A stretch of DNA of 64,000 bases from Polychytrium aggregatum (GCF_025602895.1 NW_026516210.1:682001-746000), one strand, 5' to 3'. Counted from the stretch's first letter, positions 1 through 11,700 are shown. Notes: generated by a model from the sequence alone, not told the origin. Translations and numbers: made by a program.

Positions 1-533
1 AGGATGGGGCCAGACGACAGCGGCTTACCATCCACGCCTTCCACTGCCAAGGGCGAAGCCTTGGAGCAGGTGGGGACAGAGTGTCGAGCAACAAAGTCCT
101 CGTCGATAAAGTTGCCAGAGGCACCAGAATCGACAAGTCCTTCGCACGACAGAGAATCACCAGAAGGAAGACGAACAGCGACGGGAACAACCAACGAGCA
201 ACGACGAACAGACGAAACACAAGACTTTGGTTCGGTACCAGCTTCGGCACCAGGGTTGCGGCTAGCACAGACAGTTAACTTTGCCGAGGGTTGGCAGGAC
301 AGCTCAGGTATTTGCACCTGTGGATGAGGTGCAGTTCCCAGTGACACCAGAGGTGCCACGGGTACTATGCCAGAGCTGAGAGTGTCCGCCGGTCCAGAGG
401 CAAGGCGAAGCTGTCCGCACATCACTGCTTCCCCAGTACTTACCAAAGGCACCTTACCAATGTCTTCACTTTCGGAAGGCGGTGGGCACGGCTCCGGTTC
501 AAGGCCTTCACTTAGAACCGGGCCTGGTCGTTT
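1..533 (-). CDS. Pol polyprotein, N-terminal part with retropepsin (partial)
   Basis: A minus-strand frame, -1 relative to Gag, is open from about position 530 to the left edge. Near positions 110-90 it encodes the aspartic protease core LVDSGASGNFIDEDF, with the catalytic Asp in D-S-G-A, which is typical of fungal gypsy elements. The roughly 140 residues before it look like a Pro/Ser-rich linker. Reverse transcriptase, RNase H and integrase would lie outside the window. There is no obvious independent start codon, and the frame joins Gag at a GGGAAAC heptamer (536-530), so expression by -1 frameshifting is likely. Identification as Ty3/gypsy rather than Ty1/copia rests on the Gag type and the protease motif. 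Confidence 0.8.
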
Positions 534-1489
534 CCCGAACTGAAGTCTTGCACTTCTCCATCCTCGTAAACGATGGTGCGGATGATCCTCGGGCCGGGAG
601 GTCCAGGGGGCGGTCCGGTAGCTCTGGTAGATCCAAACTTGACGGGGCAGTTTCGTACCAAGTGGCCCTTCTTGCCACAGTACAGGCAGAGTCCAAAGCG
701 GCGGCGGCGTTGTTTCTCCTCGGCGGTCAGGGGTCCAGAGACGGCAGAGTCCACTTGCATGGGCTCGGAAACAATGTAGGAGGGGTGCGGCGGAGCGAGG
801 ACGGGCGCGGGAGCGATGGCGGGAACGGCAGCGGAGGCGGAACCAAAGGCGAACTGGGAAGACCGGTAGCGGGCAGGCGTGCTTCGGCGCTCTTGACGGC
901 GCTCGCGGATTCGTGCATCGAGCTCGTTACAAAGCTCGATGTACTCCTCCAGATCTCGTGGCAGAGGGCGAACTCGCGAAAGTTCGTCTCTGACATCATC
1001 CGACAAGCCAAGTCGGAAGAACGAGATCTTTGCACCGTCGTTCCAAGTCGTATCGGCGGCAATACGAAGGAACTCGGATGCATAGACTGCGCACGGGCGG
1101 TTGCCCTGAGACAGTGTGGTGATCACTGACTCGGCAGTCCTGGCCCGATCAGGGTCGTCAAACACTTTGGAAAAGCGTTCTAGGAAATCGCCAAAAGAGT
1201 TGAGTCGGGGATCACCCATCTCAAGCATCGGAGTCGCCCACTGGAGAGCCGGTCCAGTGAGCAGACTAATGACGAATCCGACCTTAATCGGGTCAGCAGG
1301 GAACCGGTGGGGCTGCATTCGTATATACAGTTTGCACTGATTTACGAATGCCCGGAACCCTTGCCGGTTACCGTCGTAACGGTCCGGCATCTGCACGCTG
1401 TACCCAGCGGCAGGAGCATCGCGAGCTGTCCGGAGCTCGGCGAGCTCGGCCTCCAAGGCACGGAGGCGGTCCACGAGGGCAGGATCCAT
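512..1489 (-). CDS. Gag protein of a Ty3/gypsy-type retrotransposon
   Basis: 325 residues from an ATG at 1489; the open frame extends further upstream, but only through a non-ATG codon. The middle section (PDRYDGNRQGFRAFVNQC, later ALQWATPMLE and FGDFLERFSKVFDDPDR) is the usual retrotransposon Gag fold. The C-terminus has one CCHC zinc knuckle, CLYCGKKGHLVRNCPVKF, that would bind element RNA. An N-terminal helix rich in Leu/Glu (about residues 5-22) may be a coiled coil. The stop at 514-512 follows a slippery heptamer by about 16 nt. The product would form cytoplasmic virus-like particles. It belongs to the minus-strand element with the LTR upstream and Pol downstream. Confidence 0.88.
   Translation of the reverse strand: MDPALVDRLRALEAELAELRTARDAPAAGYSVQMPDRYDGNRQGFRAFVNQCKLYIRMQPHRFPADPIKVGFVISLLTGPALQWATPMLEMGDPRLNSFGDFLERFSKVFDDPDRARTAESVITTLSQGNRPCAVYASEFLRIAADTTWNDGAKISFFRLGLSDDVRDELSRVRPLPRDLEEYIELCNELDARIRERRQERRSTPARYRSSQFAFGSASAAVPAIAPAPVLAPPHPSYIVSEPMQVDSAVSGPLTAEEKQRRRRFGLCLYCGKKGHLVRNCPVKFGSTRATGPPPGPPGPRIIRTIVYEDGEVQDFSSGNDQARF
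530..536 (-). promoter_or_regulatory. Candidate -1 ribosomal frameshift site (GGGAAAC) between Gag and Pol
   Basis: On the minus strand the heptamer GGGAAAC lies in the Gag frame as G GGA AAC, the canonical X XXY YYZ arrangement. A one-base backward slip here enters the Pol frame that carries the retropepsin motif. The Gag stop lies about 16 nt downstream. No pseudoknot was modelled. Confidence 0.6.
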
Positions 1490-1629
1490 GGCGGGACTGG
1501 GACTGGGACTGGGAAAAAAAAAAGCGAGGAGGTTCAAGAACAGGAGAGCGAAGAGGGCTCAGACACAAGTGTGCTTGAGGTTCGGACAGGACTAGGAAAG
1601 GGGCGGGGCTAGGAGCGGAAGATACCAAG

Positions 1630-2082
1630 CAGGTGGTATCAGTAGAAGAGAGTTCGAACAAAGTGTGAGGAGTGAACAAGCGCAAGGACGAAGACCAAGT
1701 GCTTGGTATGAGCTTTATTAGCTTTTAGCCCCGAACACCAAAGAACAAGTTTTGTTCGAACTGGTGTTCAACATAGGCTCAGACATGCAGGGCTATTTAT
1801 AGACCGGGAGAAGGTCGAGGGGCAAAAGTGGGCGAGAAGGGTGGAGCATCACAGAGAAGCGAGAAGGGGGTGCGAGAGTGGCTGGTGTGCAAGCGAGAGA
1901 GGCTTGGCACAGCCCGGGGACATGTGCCGAGCGGTGGGGGAGGCAGGAAACCAGTAGACGCGGGTGGCAACGGCGCGTGCTCATGCATGGGGGCAAACAA
2001 ACACGTGGGGACTCATGATTGGTGCGGAGGGCGAGAGCATGCGGGACAATCTCATTGGTCCGTTGTGATGCTGGTCATCACA
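1630..2082 (-). repeat. 5' LTR of the gypsy element
   Basis: The outer (right) boundary is fixed to within a base or two, because the flanking transposase reading frame is interrupted there and the LTR begins TGTGATGACC. Inside, on the minus strand, are a TATA box (CTATAAATAG, 1802-1793) and an AATAAA signal (1729-1724), giving a U3-R-U5 order. The inner boundary is uncertain: either around 1625-1635, near a small inverted repeat GATACCA/TGGTATC, or around 1663, at a CTCCTCACA end. No primer-binding site could be assigned with confidence. Confidence 0.75.
1793..1802 (-). promoter_or_regulatory. TATA box of the LTR promoter
   Basis: CTATAAATAG on the minus strand, 280 bp inside the LTR from its outer end and upstream of the LTR's AATAAA. 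The spacing suits an RNA polymerase II promoter for the retrotransposon transcript. Confidence 0.6.
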
Positions 2083-3930
2083 AGTTGATCAAGATGAAGC
2101 CCCACGATTGATGGCTTTGCCTACACCAGATACAAAGGTCAGCTGTGGTTATAATCTGATTTTGAAACAGAGAGCGGGCGTACCTCTGATTGATATTGAA
2201 GCCATCAAAATGCAGCCCGAGAGCAACGTCGGTGGGCTGCTGGAACATTGAGCGACTACAAAGGTGCTGGTAATATTCGGCATCGAAAATGTCGCTCATG
2301 ACGCCTGAAGATTCAGATTTGGTGAGTTCAGAGCACCATATAGCAATATAGTATTGGGAAATAATACGGGTGGAAAGTACCTGGTTCGCTCGCTCTGTTT
2401 GCTCTGTACATCATCAACTCTGCCATAGTTGGATTTCGGTAGAGTGTCTGAAGTATCTGAACAAAATCGAAATACTTGTAGGTCTGAATCGGCCTCAGTT
2501 GTGGTTGAATGCCGCCATTCAGAAGTTTTTCGTTCACCGTCGCATAAGCATCCTCTCCACAAAACGTGCATATTCGACTCTGGTTATCATTGATGTCGAA
2601 TCCCATGCAGCTGTTTGGGCAGCAGGGAAGCCTCTGAAGATACTCGTTCCACTCGCAACAAATGATCTTTTGGATCTTGTACAGACTGGGTGCAGCTGGT
2701 AATGACAATCCTTGGAATTTGTTGCAATGATTAAGGACAGATTTGATGGCTTTGTCGGTAACATTGCACTCGGTCAACACCTTGACCAGCTGCGAATAGA
2801 AGGGCGGGATATCTGGGGGAAAGCCGCGGGTGAATACATCAATTCGGATGCTACATCGGATTGCTATCTGTCCTTTGAATTTGACTCACCATCTGATATG
2901 CGGGGCTCTTCGTCACCAGTTTCTTCATCATCTTCATTCATTTCAAGCAGTCGAAAGTGGCCGAGGAAGCTATCCGGATACTGTCCTGGAAGGTGAACCG
3001 TGGCATTTATATGAGTCAACCGGACTCTGAAGCAAGACCAGGAAGATTCGACGATACGATCAGGCTGGGTGACGTTGATATCTCACCCGAAATGTCATCG
3101 AATTCTCTCGGTGAGCTTGAAGTGGTGTCTTCTGAGTCTATCGAAGAGTCTTCAGAGTCTTCGTAGTACATGGACGCTTCTTCAGAGTCCCGCGATGCCC
3201 ACATGCTTGGCGACCACGAAGGGCAGCGTTCAAATTGAGCTGGAGCAGGGCCTTCGTTGTCTTGGGTGCATTGCTGAATAGATGCTCCTGTTTGGATATC
3301 CATGCTCTCGTGCTCAAATGCGCGGGGTGAGCCTTTGGGCCAGGCCAAGGATGAAGAAACAAAGTCGGACAAATCGAGAGTGTATTGGTCATTTCGTAGT
3401 GAGCTCTGGCAGCGTCCAAGCACAGATCACTGATTATTGCTCAAGACTGAAACCGTGACGCACACAAAAATTTAGCGAGAATGTGATATCAGGTGCTCAG
3501 TCTTACCCAATGAAGGTCGCTGCGATGTTATCCCATGTGGTCGCAGTTCATCTACCACCAACACTGGGGGATGAAATGTCGGCGAAGTTCGCAAATTGGG
3601 GTTATTTTCGCATATGCTTGTAATAGGACGGTGAGGGAACGAAGAAAGATGGCCAGCTGTGTTTTCTTGAGGATCTTTGAGCGAGTACATGTGAACAGGG
3701 GGGACTCCAGGTGGAAAGCCATAGCGATAGAAGTGGTCGTAGTAGGTCGTTCTGGAGACAATCCTGAAGCCTTGCGAATCGGTGCTACACTTGCGACAAC
3801 GACAGATGGATCTGTTCTTGGGAAGCCCATCGTGAGCCCTATTTATCGAGGATGGTACCCTGGTCGATGATATTGGATATGGAGTATGCCTTGGGTGATC
3901 GTGCCCAGATGGTTGAGCGGCTGAACTCAT
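2083..3930 (-). mobile_element. Tnp2/Plavaka-like DNA transposase gene, cut by the LTR element
   Basis: Minus-strand, multi-exon. Exon 1 probably starts at the ATG at 3930 and carries a Cys pair and the motif SICRCRKC followed by VSRTTYYDHF, as at the N-terminus of Tnp2-type transposases. A middle exon (about 3420-2890) is Ser/Asp/Glu-rich. The main exon runs from about 2860 to 2370 and includes a zinc-ribbon-like CCPNSCMGF...CTFCGEDAY, then PIQTYKYFDFVQILQTLYRN. The next exon ends ALGLHFDGFNINQR; after an intron (about 2249-2130) it continues SHQSWGFILINL, where the LTR begins. In this family that region sits just before the DDE catalytic core, so the visible half lacks the catalytic residues. 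The remainder, if present, lies beyond the retroelement. Exon borders are approximate. The gene is disrupted. Confidence 0.72.
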
Positions 3931-5613
3931 GATTAGAGTCGGATGAGAAGGTCGAGGGGAGAAAGGATCAAGAGGAGATTGACGAAGCAACTGGGGGCGG
4001 AAATGCCCGGTTTTTGTCCAAGTCCGAAGGCTCTGATGACCCATGAACACAGATGAGTCAGGAAAGCAGCCGGGGGTCATGGACAGTGAACGAGTCGCGG
4101 AAGACAGTGAAAAGCCGGGATGACTCGGATGCCATGTCACGTGAACGGAAGCAGCCCATTGGCCGAGGGCTCCACGGGATGTGGCAGTGCGGGTTCGGGG
4201 ACACCCAGGGAGCCAGCAACCTGGACGAACAAGGAGAAATGCGGGTGACCCGAGCCCGTCGCGGTCGCTTCAGTGGCCAGACGCGACCCCCAAGGCAAAA
4301 CAAAACGCGAGAAGACGTGTTTTTCCTTGTTATGCTGAGTCCGGTGGGGGATTTGCGAGGGAAGTATTGGCCAACGCGTAATTTACACGTCAGCTTTTTT
4401 TTCATAGTGCAAGGGGGTGTGGGTGTTGGGTTGAATGCGATGCGTTGGGGGGGTTGGATGATGGTGAGTGCTGAATGTGTTGGGAGGGCGAGTGCTGAAT
4501 GTGCCGATGTTGAGCGTTGGATGGGATGTAGAATGCGATGCCAGGACGATATCGGGCCAAGTGAGGACAGCACTACGGCTCCTGCCATCTCCCCGCACCA
4601 ACAAAGAGATCGCTCGGCATGCAGCCACATGCAGATGCATTGTTTTGGTCGGCGCCGGCTCGGTTGGGGACATGGCGTTGAGGATCGCCTCCTGTCAGCC
4701 CAGCCAGCCCAGCCAGCCAGCCCGGCCCGCAAAGGGGCGAAAGATGAGATGCATGTGGGATCAACAACAGCAACCTACCAACGCCGTGGGAGGCCGAGGT
4801 CGCAGTCGCGACCAGAGTCGATGTTGCTGTTGGCACCGGGACAGCCGCCGAAACAGCAGCGGCAGCATCGGCCGCCACCGACGAGCGGGTTTTCTTGCTC
4901 ACTTTGCTGACCACAGCGCCGCCCATCTCGTCGTTCTTTCTCTTGGACTGCATGGTGATTGTCGAGTCGTGTGCGGATGGCAGTTGTGGGGGTTGAGCAG
5001 GTTAGGATCACGATCGGCGAGGTCGTCGATATTGGCAGGTGCGATGCCGGGGCTGGAGTCGAGAGGGTGGGAGGTCTGGCGATCGCAGTCGAGATATCCA
5101 AGGAAGCGACGGGAAGCCTGTTCGCGCTCGGGGACCTATTCTGCCATCAGCTATCTGGTGCGGCTCCGGTATCGGATCGATGGGCGTGGATGCAGCAACT
5201 ATCTGATGCAACGGCGGTCCTGTCGATCGGCCATGATCCGCTGTCCTGCGACCATGGCCGATCGACAGGGACTCCCGCGGACTGACCCTTTGATCGTCAT
5301 CCTCAACTCTGACCCGCGCAAATACTGGTCCTCTACACCCTGCGACGCTTATCCGATCCATCTGCCTCCCCATCGCCTCCTCTCAGCGCCTACCGGATGT
5401 TGATGCGTTTGTGCGGATGGATGATGTCGACGGCAAGCGCTGGGCGGGACGGTGATCTGTGTCGGCCGTCCGTCACGTGCACACGCGTCCCGGCTTTGTG
5501 CTGGCGATCTGATCTGGCCCGCTGTGTCCTCCTGCGCTTGCCTGTATCGCTTCCGCAAGCTCATCCAGAGCGAGCCCCGCCCCGCAGAGACCCATCCAGA
5601 GCAACCGACGGAC
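3931..5613. other. Intergenic region between transposon and NDUFAF7
   Basis: About 1.7 kb without a convincing complete gene. Long overlapping frames exist on both strands but show no recognisable domain and have the composition of shadow frames. The one stretch that looks coding is a possible first exon at 4953-4779 (minus). No terminal inverted repeat for the DNA transposon was spotted. Confidence 0.5.
4779..4953 (-). CDS. Possible orphan first exon of an unknown gene
   Basis: From an ATG at 4953 the minus strand encodes about 58 residues that begin MQSKRKNDEMGG, continue with a Lys/Ser-rich patch and an Ala/Val-rich stretch, and end at a good donor (GTTG|gtaggt). A lysine-rich, nuclear-localisation-like start followed by a splice donor suggests a real first exon. 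No matching downstream exon is evident before the transposon. Either the rest of the gene was displaced by the insertion or the frame is fortuitous. I do not recognise the protein. Confidence 0.25.
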
Positions 5614-8064
5614 ATGATTGCTGCACGCATATCGCTGCGCTTGGCTCGCCCCTATGCCCTTGCCGTAGGGCGACAGCAGCGGGCCATCCACCAGTGCCGC
5701 ACCCTGCTTCACGGCCATCCCGCTTCGCTCAAGGACCTCGATCGGCTGCTGGTCAAGGACGGAGCAACCCAGACGATCCGGGGCATTGCAAAAGAGCCTG
5801 AGACCGTCTTGGCCAAGCACATCAAGGACACCATCAAGGTACAGTGCTGGAACGCCGTGGATCTGAAACTGGAGCTGCATCAGGACCAGCACCCGCAATC
5901 CAGGAACTCACAAGGTCGTCTCGTTCTTCGCTCCGCTACCCGTCGAATCGTCCACATGCTCGACTGCAGATAGCAGGGCCTCTATCTGTCGGCCAGTACA
6001 TCCGCCAGGCCCTGACCCATCCCCTCGGCGGCTACTACATGAAAGGCGATGTCTTTGGTGTCCAGGGCGACTTTACGACGTCTCCAGAGATCAGCCAAAT
6101 GTTTGGCGAGGTGCGTATTGGGGCATTGTCGGTCGGTCCGGTGGCGATCGGTCCGGTGGCGATCGGTCCAGTGTCGATCGGATACAGCATATCGATTTTG
6201 ATCTCTTTGGCTGATGATTGCTGCTGACTGTCGCCGAGCACCCTTGCAATCGACCCACGGGCTCAAAGCAGGATACCTCAACTAAACGCAGCATCTCGCT
6301 TGGCGGATCAACCGCAACGATCGCGACAGCTCGTGGGTGTTTGGTTCATCACTCAGTATCAGGCCTTGAATGGCCCGGACAAGATCCAGCTTGTCGAGCT
6401 TGGTCCCGGCCGTGGAACGCTCATGTCGGATATCCTGAGAGTAAGCACCCTGCGCGGACCAGAGCAACATTGCTTCGACCCAACCCAACCCAGCTCAACC
6501 CAACCCAACTCAACTGAGCCTGGTCGAACAGCTCGCCCATATGCGCGGATGCAACCACTCCACTCCACTCCATTCTCATTCTCTCCTTCCCCTTCCTGTC
6601 GTACCATCCCAGACACTCGAGACATTCCCGTTTCTCCATAACAAGATCGAGGCCATCCACCTCGTCGAGGCATCGCCGCACCTGAAGCGTGTCCAGGCCA
6701 AAGCTCTCACAGGCCAGACCATGGAATCCAGCGACTTCAAGAGCCTCAAGACCCCGAGCGGCGTTGAAGTTTTCTGGCATGAGAACTTTGAAAACGTGCC
6801 AGGCGGTAAGCTCGGGGCAGTCTCCGGAATAGCCCATCCCATCTGAGACACCGACTGAGCGCCCGTACTTTCCTCCCTGCAGGCCGATGCTCCATGTTTA
6901 TCGCCCACGAGTTCTTCGATGCGATGCCAATCTACAAATTCGAGGTAATGCGGACGACGACCTGTCGATAATTGGCCCACCAGCACGGATCCAACGACCC
7001 GACGACCATGATCTCTGGACCACGACACAGTCTAACCAGAAGCGAACCTCATTCTCAGATGACCGAGCACGGATGGAGAGAAATCATGGTCGACATTGAT
7101 GAAAGCGATAGCAGGTGGGCAGCGGGGGTTGACATGCCACCTCGTCCAGCTTGTGTGCCCCTGTTTCAGGTCAAGTCGCTCGGTTGAGACGCAGGATGCC
7201 TCTCTGAGTGTACTGCTCGTGGGTCGAATGGAGGACTGCATTTGACCATCTCGCTGAGGGTGTAGCAACCGGATCGACGACGGCGTCTGACTCAAGCTAT
7301 CTGACGGCCGTGGCCGCCAGCCCGTATCATTTGCGCTTCATCCGCGCTCCTTCCAACACCAAGGCCGCCGCCACGATGATCCAGGGCGAGCGGTATGCGA
7401 ACTACAAGCAGGGCGAGCGCATCGAGATCGCCCCCGAGTCATGGGGCTTCGCCAAGCAGATCGGAGAGCGCATCAAAGCCGATGGAGGTGCAGCCCTGGT
7501 CGTTGACTACGGCCGCAACCACATCCTGGGGGACAGTCTGCGGGTAAGTCGTCCTCAGGCATCAACGCGCGGCAGCCGCAGTTCCGCAGTTGGCATTCTG
7601 CTCGGTTGGCCTGCACTGCCGAGACGGACCAAGAGGCGCTGCCCGACTGCGTGTTAATTCCAATCGATTCCCAGGGGATCCGCAAGCACAAGTTCACACA
7701 CGTTTTTGAGCAGCCGGGTGACTGTGATTTGAGTGCCGATGTGGACTTTTCATTCGTGGCCGACGCCGTCCAGGCTTCGGGCAGCCACGCACACGGACCG
7801 ATCACCCAGGGCACCTTCCTGCGGGCCATGGGCATTGGCACTCGCCTGCAGGAGCTGCTCAAGGTGGCCCAGACACAGGACAAGCGCAAGGAGATGGTTC
7901 AGTCGTTCGAGCGGCTTGTTGGGCCGCTGGGAATGGGTCGGGTCTACAAGTTCCTGGCGATCACCGGCTCGAGCGAGGCGCCGTATCCGTTCCTGGGTGT
8001 CGAGGATCCCGAGCTGGACACTGGCGCTGGCGAGGACGGCCCGACGCCGTCGCTGAAGCAATAA
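5614..8064 (+). CDS. NDUFAF7: NDUFAF7-like protein arginine methyltransferase (complex I assembly)
   Basis: Eight exons in consistent phase (5614-5838, 5970-6110, 6330-6440, 6613-6805, 6883-6944, 7059-7114, 7297-7543, 7675-8064) give 474 residues. The basic N-terminus fits a mitochondrial presequence. Family motifs appear in order: GPLSVGQYIRQAL, GDFTTSPEISQMFGE, the SAM-binding VELGPGRGTLM, FIAHEFFDAMPIYKFE, GWREIMVDID and GGAALVVDYG. In animals NDUFAF7 dimethylates an arginine of the NDUFS2 subunit in the matrix and is needed for early complex I assembly, so its presence implies the organism keeps complex I. Length is close to the human protein (441). Intron 2 holds three copies of a 14-bp GGTCCGGTGGCGAT-like unit. 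Identity is secure; splice sites were inferred by phase and homology. Confidence 0.93.
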
Positions 8065-8797
8065 ACGGACCGCAATCGCTGGACTTTGGCTCAGGACATG
8101 CTGGCGGGTGGCTGCGTGTGGCGGCGGATCACTCATGCGACATGTCGCCCAGAACTCTGTGGCGAGACGTTGACACGTCTGCGGCGGAGCACACATCCGC
8201 AGGACCGGCGGACCGGCGGACAGGATCGACAGCATCGGCAACAACGGCAGCATCGGCAGTATTGGCAGCATCGGCAGCATCGGCACTGCCATCAACTTCA
8301 ACACCAACAGCAGCAGCACCATTAACATCAACACCAACAGCAGCACATGCCGTGTCTCGCGTGCGCAGCCACAAGCTGCTATTTCCGGCTGCGAGCGAGG
8401 ACGGCTCGCCGAGGCGAGAGCATCTCGCCGCCCACAGTCTGTGTGCAGCCTGCGAGCTGTGCCGCCCGGCGAGGCCGCGGCGACATAAATAGACGCCCGC
8501 CCCTTTTTTTGCGCCTCTCTCCAACGTGGCCTCAGTCGATTTGGTCGGGCGTGCATCCATCCTTCGCACCAGCGTCCTGCTCCTGGGCCCATATCCCCGT
8601 CGCTGCATCGGCCTGCCTGTCCCGTCGCCAGTGTCTCCGTCTCCTGCCACGATCACCGTCGAATCGATCCAACCCCGGCGCATATCTGCATCATCATCGC
8701 TGCCACGGATCATCGCAGTCCCGTCACCCACTTCCCGCCTGTCTCCTGTATCCGATCGACCCTTCCTGTCCCTTCAACCCAATCCGGCCCGCACACC
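8065..8797. other. Intergenic/5' region before the MDV1-like gene, with CAG-rich repeats
   Basis: No gene seen. Between about 8229 and 8345 there are imperfect repeats of CAGCATCGG and CAACAGCAG type units. From about 8490 to the ATG at 8798 the plus strand is pyrimidine-rich, as is common in 5' leaders here. Confidence 0.5.
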
Positions 8798-11700
8798 ATG
8801 ACCTCTCGCAGCGGGCTATCCACCCCGCCGGATCTGGACCTGTGGCACGCCGTCGACGCCCAGAAGGAGTGGAGGGATGCTGAAATGCAAAAGACCTGGG
8901 ATCAGAAGGCTAAGGGTACGATCAGCCTCATCTGGACTGGCAGCGCCGACTGCAGAATTCCTCATCTCCAGGGCGTCCACTCCTCGCATCTCTTGTCCGA
9001 CTGCTTGCATGTGTGGCCCTGGGGGCTCCGTTGATGTGCTCTGGCAGATGCCACCACAGGCTCTTCCCTCTCAGACATCTGGGATGCCACGTCTCGATTC
9101 ACGCACTGTCCAATCGCTCGGCCTGGTGTCGCCCAACCCACTCGTTCCCACACCTGCTGGCGTCTCTTGAGTGCATTTGCATCCTTGGACGCTTTGATCC
9201 GCTTAATTCCGTCGCCATAGTCGTGTCCCATACCGAATGCCTGCGTCTCTCTAACCGCACCGTCTCCCTTTGTACACGGCTCGGCCTCGTCCTTCCGGAC
9301 CCATTCCCCCCTCATCCAGAGCTCATATCGGCACCGCCCGCCCCAGTCCCATGGGACATTGTCGACATCGATGAGTCTCAGCCCGTGCTGCTCGAGCCCC
9401 TGACCATCAAGCCCGAGCTCGATCTGTCGTCGTTTTCCGACCCCATCGGCTTCACTCTCGACGATGTGCCCGACCACGACGGCGCCAACGCCAACGCCAA
9501 CCCGCCACACCATCCCCTGAGTCTGCTTGAGCCTGCCAGCGAGTTCAGCGACCTGCATGAGCAGCAAGAATTCCAACCCGACGACAAGCTGCCCGCCGTC
9601 CGTGTCGAGGAAGATGATGATGTCGTCACTCTGGCCTCAGGAGCCAACACGCAGTCGTCGTCCCTGACCGACCTCGATGTCCCTGGCATCTCCGTGACTT
9701 CCCAAGACATCGCTGATGGTGCACAGCCAGAGCCTTCTGGAGCAGAGCCGATAGCATCCAGCTCGTCTGCCTCTGCACCGATACCGATACCAACTTCCGC
9801 TTCAACATCGTCCTCAGCTCACCCTTCGGCTAGCCCCAGCGATTCGTCCGAGCGCCCAGCTTCTCAGCCCAAGGACAAAAAGCCCAACCTGCTAGCAGGG
9901 GTCCTGAAAAAGGACGGCGCTCCTGCTCCCCACCATGGCCACTCTCACCAGCGCGTCCACTCTGAGCCCCACAACTTGAACCTGCCTGCCACCCTTGCTG
10001 CCGCATTCGGATATCTGTCAAAGTCCAGCACCGTTGCCGCGGCCATGGTGCGCACCGCCAGCCAGAACTCGCTCGTTCAGATGGGTGTCAACGCCACGGC
10101 TCCGTCCGCGCCGTCGCAATCGACCGCTCTGGTTGTCTCGAACAAACCCCTGCCCGACCCCGTCGTCGACCAGTTGGACGACGAGACCGACGACCTGTCC
10201 TCGACCATCACGCTCTACCAGGGATTCCGGGCCGTCTACCCCAAGATGGCGACGGCCCAGGGGCAGCAGAGTGTGCGTGGCCGCCCCGCCCCCGCCGGAT
10301 CGCGGTTGATGCTCGAAAACGGCCCAGCAAGCGACAGCCCAGCAGCTGGAGGCGAATTGCAGGTCTCGAAACGCAAGTCCGTCAACCTAACCCGGGAAAA
10401 CTCGATCCTCTCCCGGCTACCCAACAAGGCGCGCAACCATGCCGGTAAGTGCGGCTCGGACCCCTTCGTGGTCAATGTCCTGCTGCCCAAACTCAATGCC
10501 CGAATCCAGCAGGGAAATGCGTGTGCTGATCTGGGGAGTGTGTGCGGCTGCTCGGCGCATAGTAACTGGTTCATTTCTCCTCAGCTGCCATCACCAACAT
10601 TGCTCGGATCTTCACGGAGCTCCTCAATGAGCGCGACCAGGTCCTCCAGGAAAGCGAGCGGCTCACGGCGCAGACGGTATGATTCTCGCCTTGCCGATTC
10701 GATTCGATTCGATTCGATTCGATTCGATTCGCACTGGTGCATCCGGTTTACGTGCTCTTGGCTGACCCGCATGTCCGTCCCTCAGTCCGTTATCACCGAG
10801 GAGCTGCGCCAGATCGAGGATTTGATGACCGAGCTCGTCAGGCGCAAAGGCGAGCTCGAGGAGCGTCTTCAGCACGTGTCAGAGCGGGAAGAAGTCGTCG
10901 AGTCCCTGCGTATGTTGTGCTCCGTCCTGCTGCCCTTGACCGCGCCATCTCTTTCTTGTGCCAGTCGTTGTGCCTATCTGCGATTCTCGCACTTCACCGC
11001 AATTGCATCGACGTGACAGATTCCTGGCTTTAACACTCCATTGGTCTTGTACCAGTTGGTGAGCTCGATGAGCGCATCAGCTCCATCGGCGAGGAAACCT
11101 CTCAGTTTGAACGCAAGCTGAGATCTATCAAGGGCGACCACGCGCCTGCAGCCGCTCGCCACCAGATCGCTGCTCCCTCGCCGACCCCCTCCAACACATG
11201 TCTCAAGGTGGGCCACCCAAATCCTGCTCATAGGCTCGGCCCATTGATATCGTGTTCCGACTGCATCACAACTAACCACGATGCCATGTGCGCCCACATG
11301 TCTAGACCCTCTACGGCCACACCGACTCCATCATCACTCTCGACTTTGACACACCGCAAGGCACCCTCGCCACGGGTTCGTCGGACAAAACTATTCGCAT
11401 CTGGGACCTGAGCAGCCATCGATGCTCGGCGCTGCTGGACGGACATCTCGGCATCGTGCGCACTCTCCAGATCAGCGACGGCGTGCTGCTGTCGGGCTCG
11501 ACAGACCACACCATCAAACACTGGGACCTCACGCGACTGGACCCTCTGCCACTAAGCCCTGGCAAGTCGGACTCGGGTGCCATCGCGGCAGCCTCGGAGC
11601 CGCACTCGCGGCCGCTGCATGACGAGGTCTGCGCCCGCACCTTCCAGGGACACACTGCCGGAGTGACATGCCTCAAGTTTGACTCGACGTGGCTCTTGAG

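Larger units (their letters stand above)
1..2082 (-). mobile_element. Ty3/gypsy-type LTR retrotransposon, 5' part (LTR-Gag-start of Pol)
   Basis: On the minus strand an LTR-like block (about 1630-2082) is followed by a Gag gene with a zinc knuckle and by a Pol frame carrying an aspartic protease motif, in the order expected of a Ty3/gypsy element. The rest of Pol and the 3' LTR lie beyond the left edge. The right end begins (minus strand) TGTGATGACCAGCATCACA and abuts a conserved stretch of a DNA-transposase exon, so the element inserted into another transposon. Gag and the visible part of Pol are open, which suggests a fairly young copy. Target-site duplication and LTR-LTR divergence cannot be judged because only one LTR is visible. 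Confidence 0.88.

Noticed and set aside
4053-5403. Two long plus-strand frames of 285 and 311 residues
   Set aside because: They overlap each other and equally long minus frames, are Arg/Cys/Ser-rich with no domain, and look like GC-rich shadow frames.
8229-8345. Possible CRISPR-like array
   Set aside because: Units are short, imperfect and without spacers; it is a CAG-rich microsatellite in a eukaryotic sequence.
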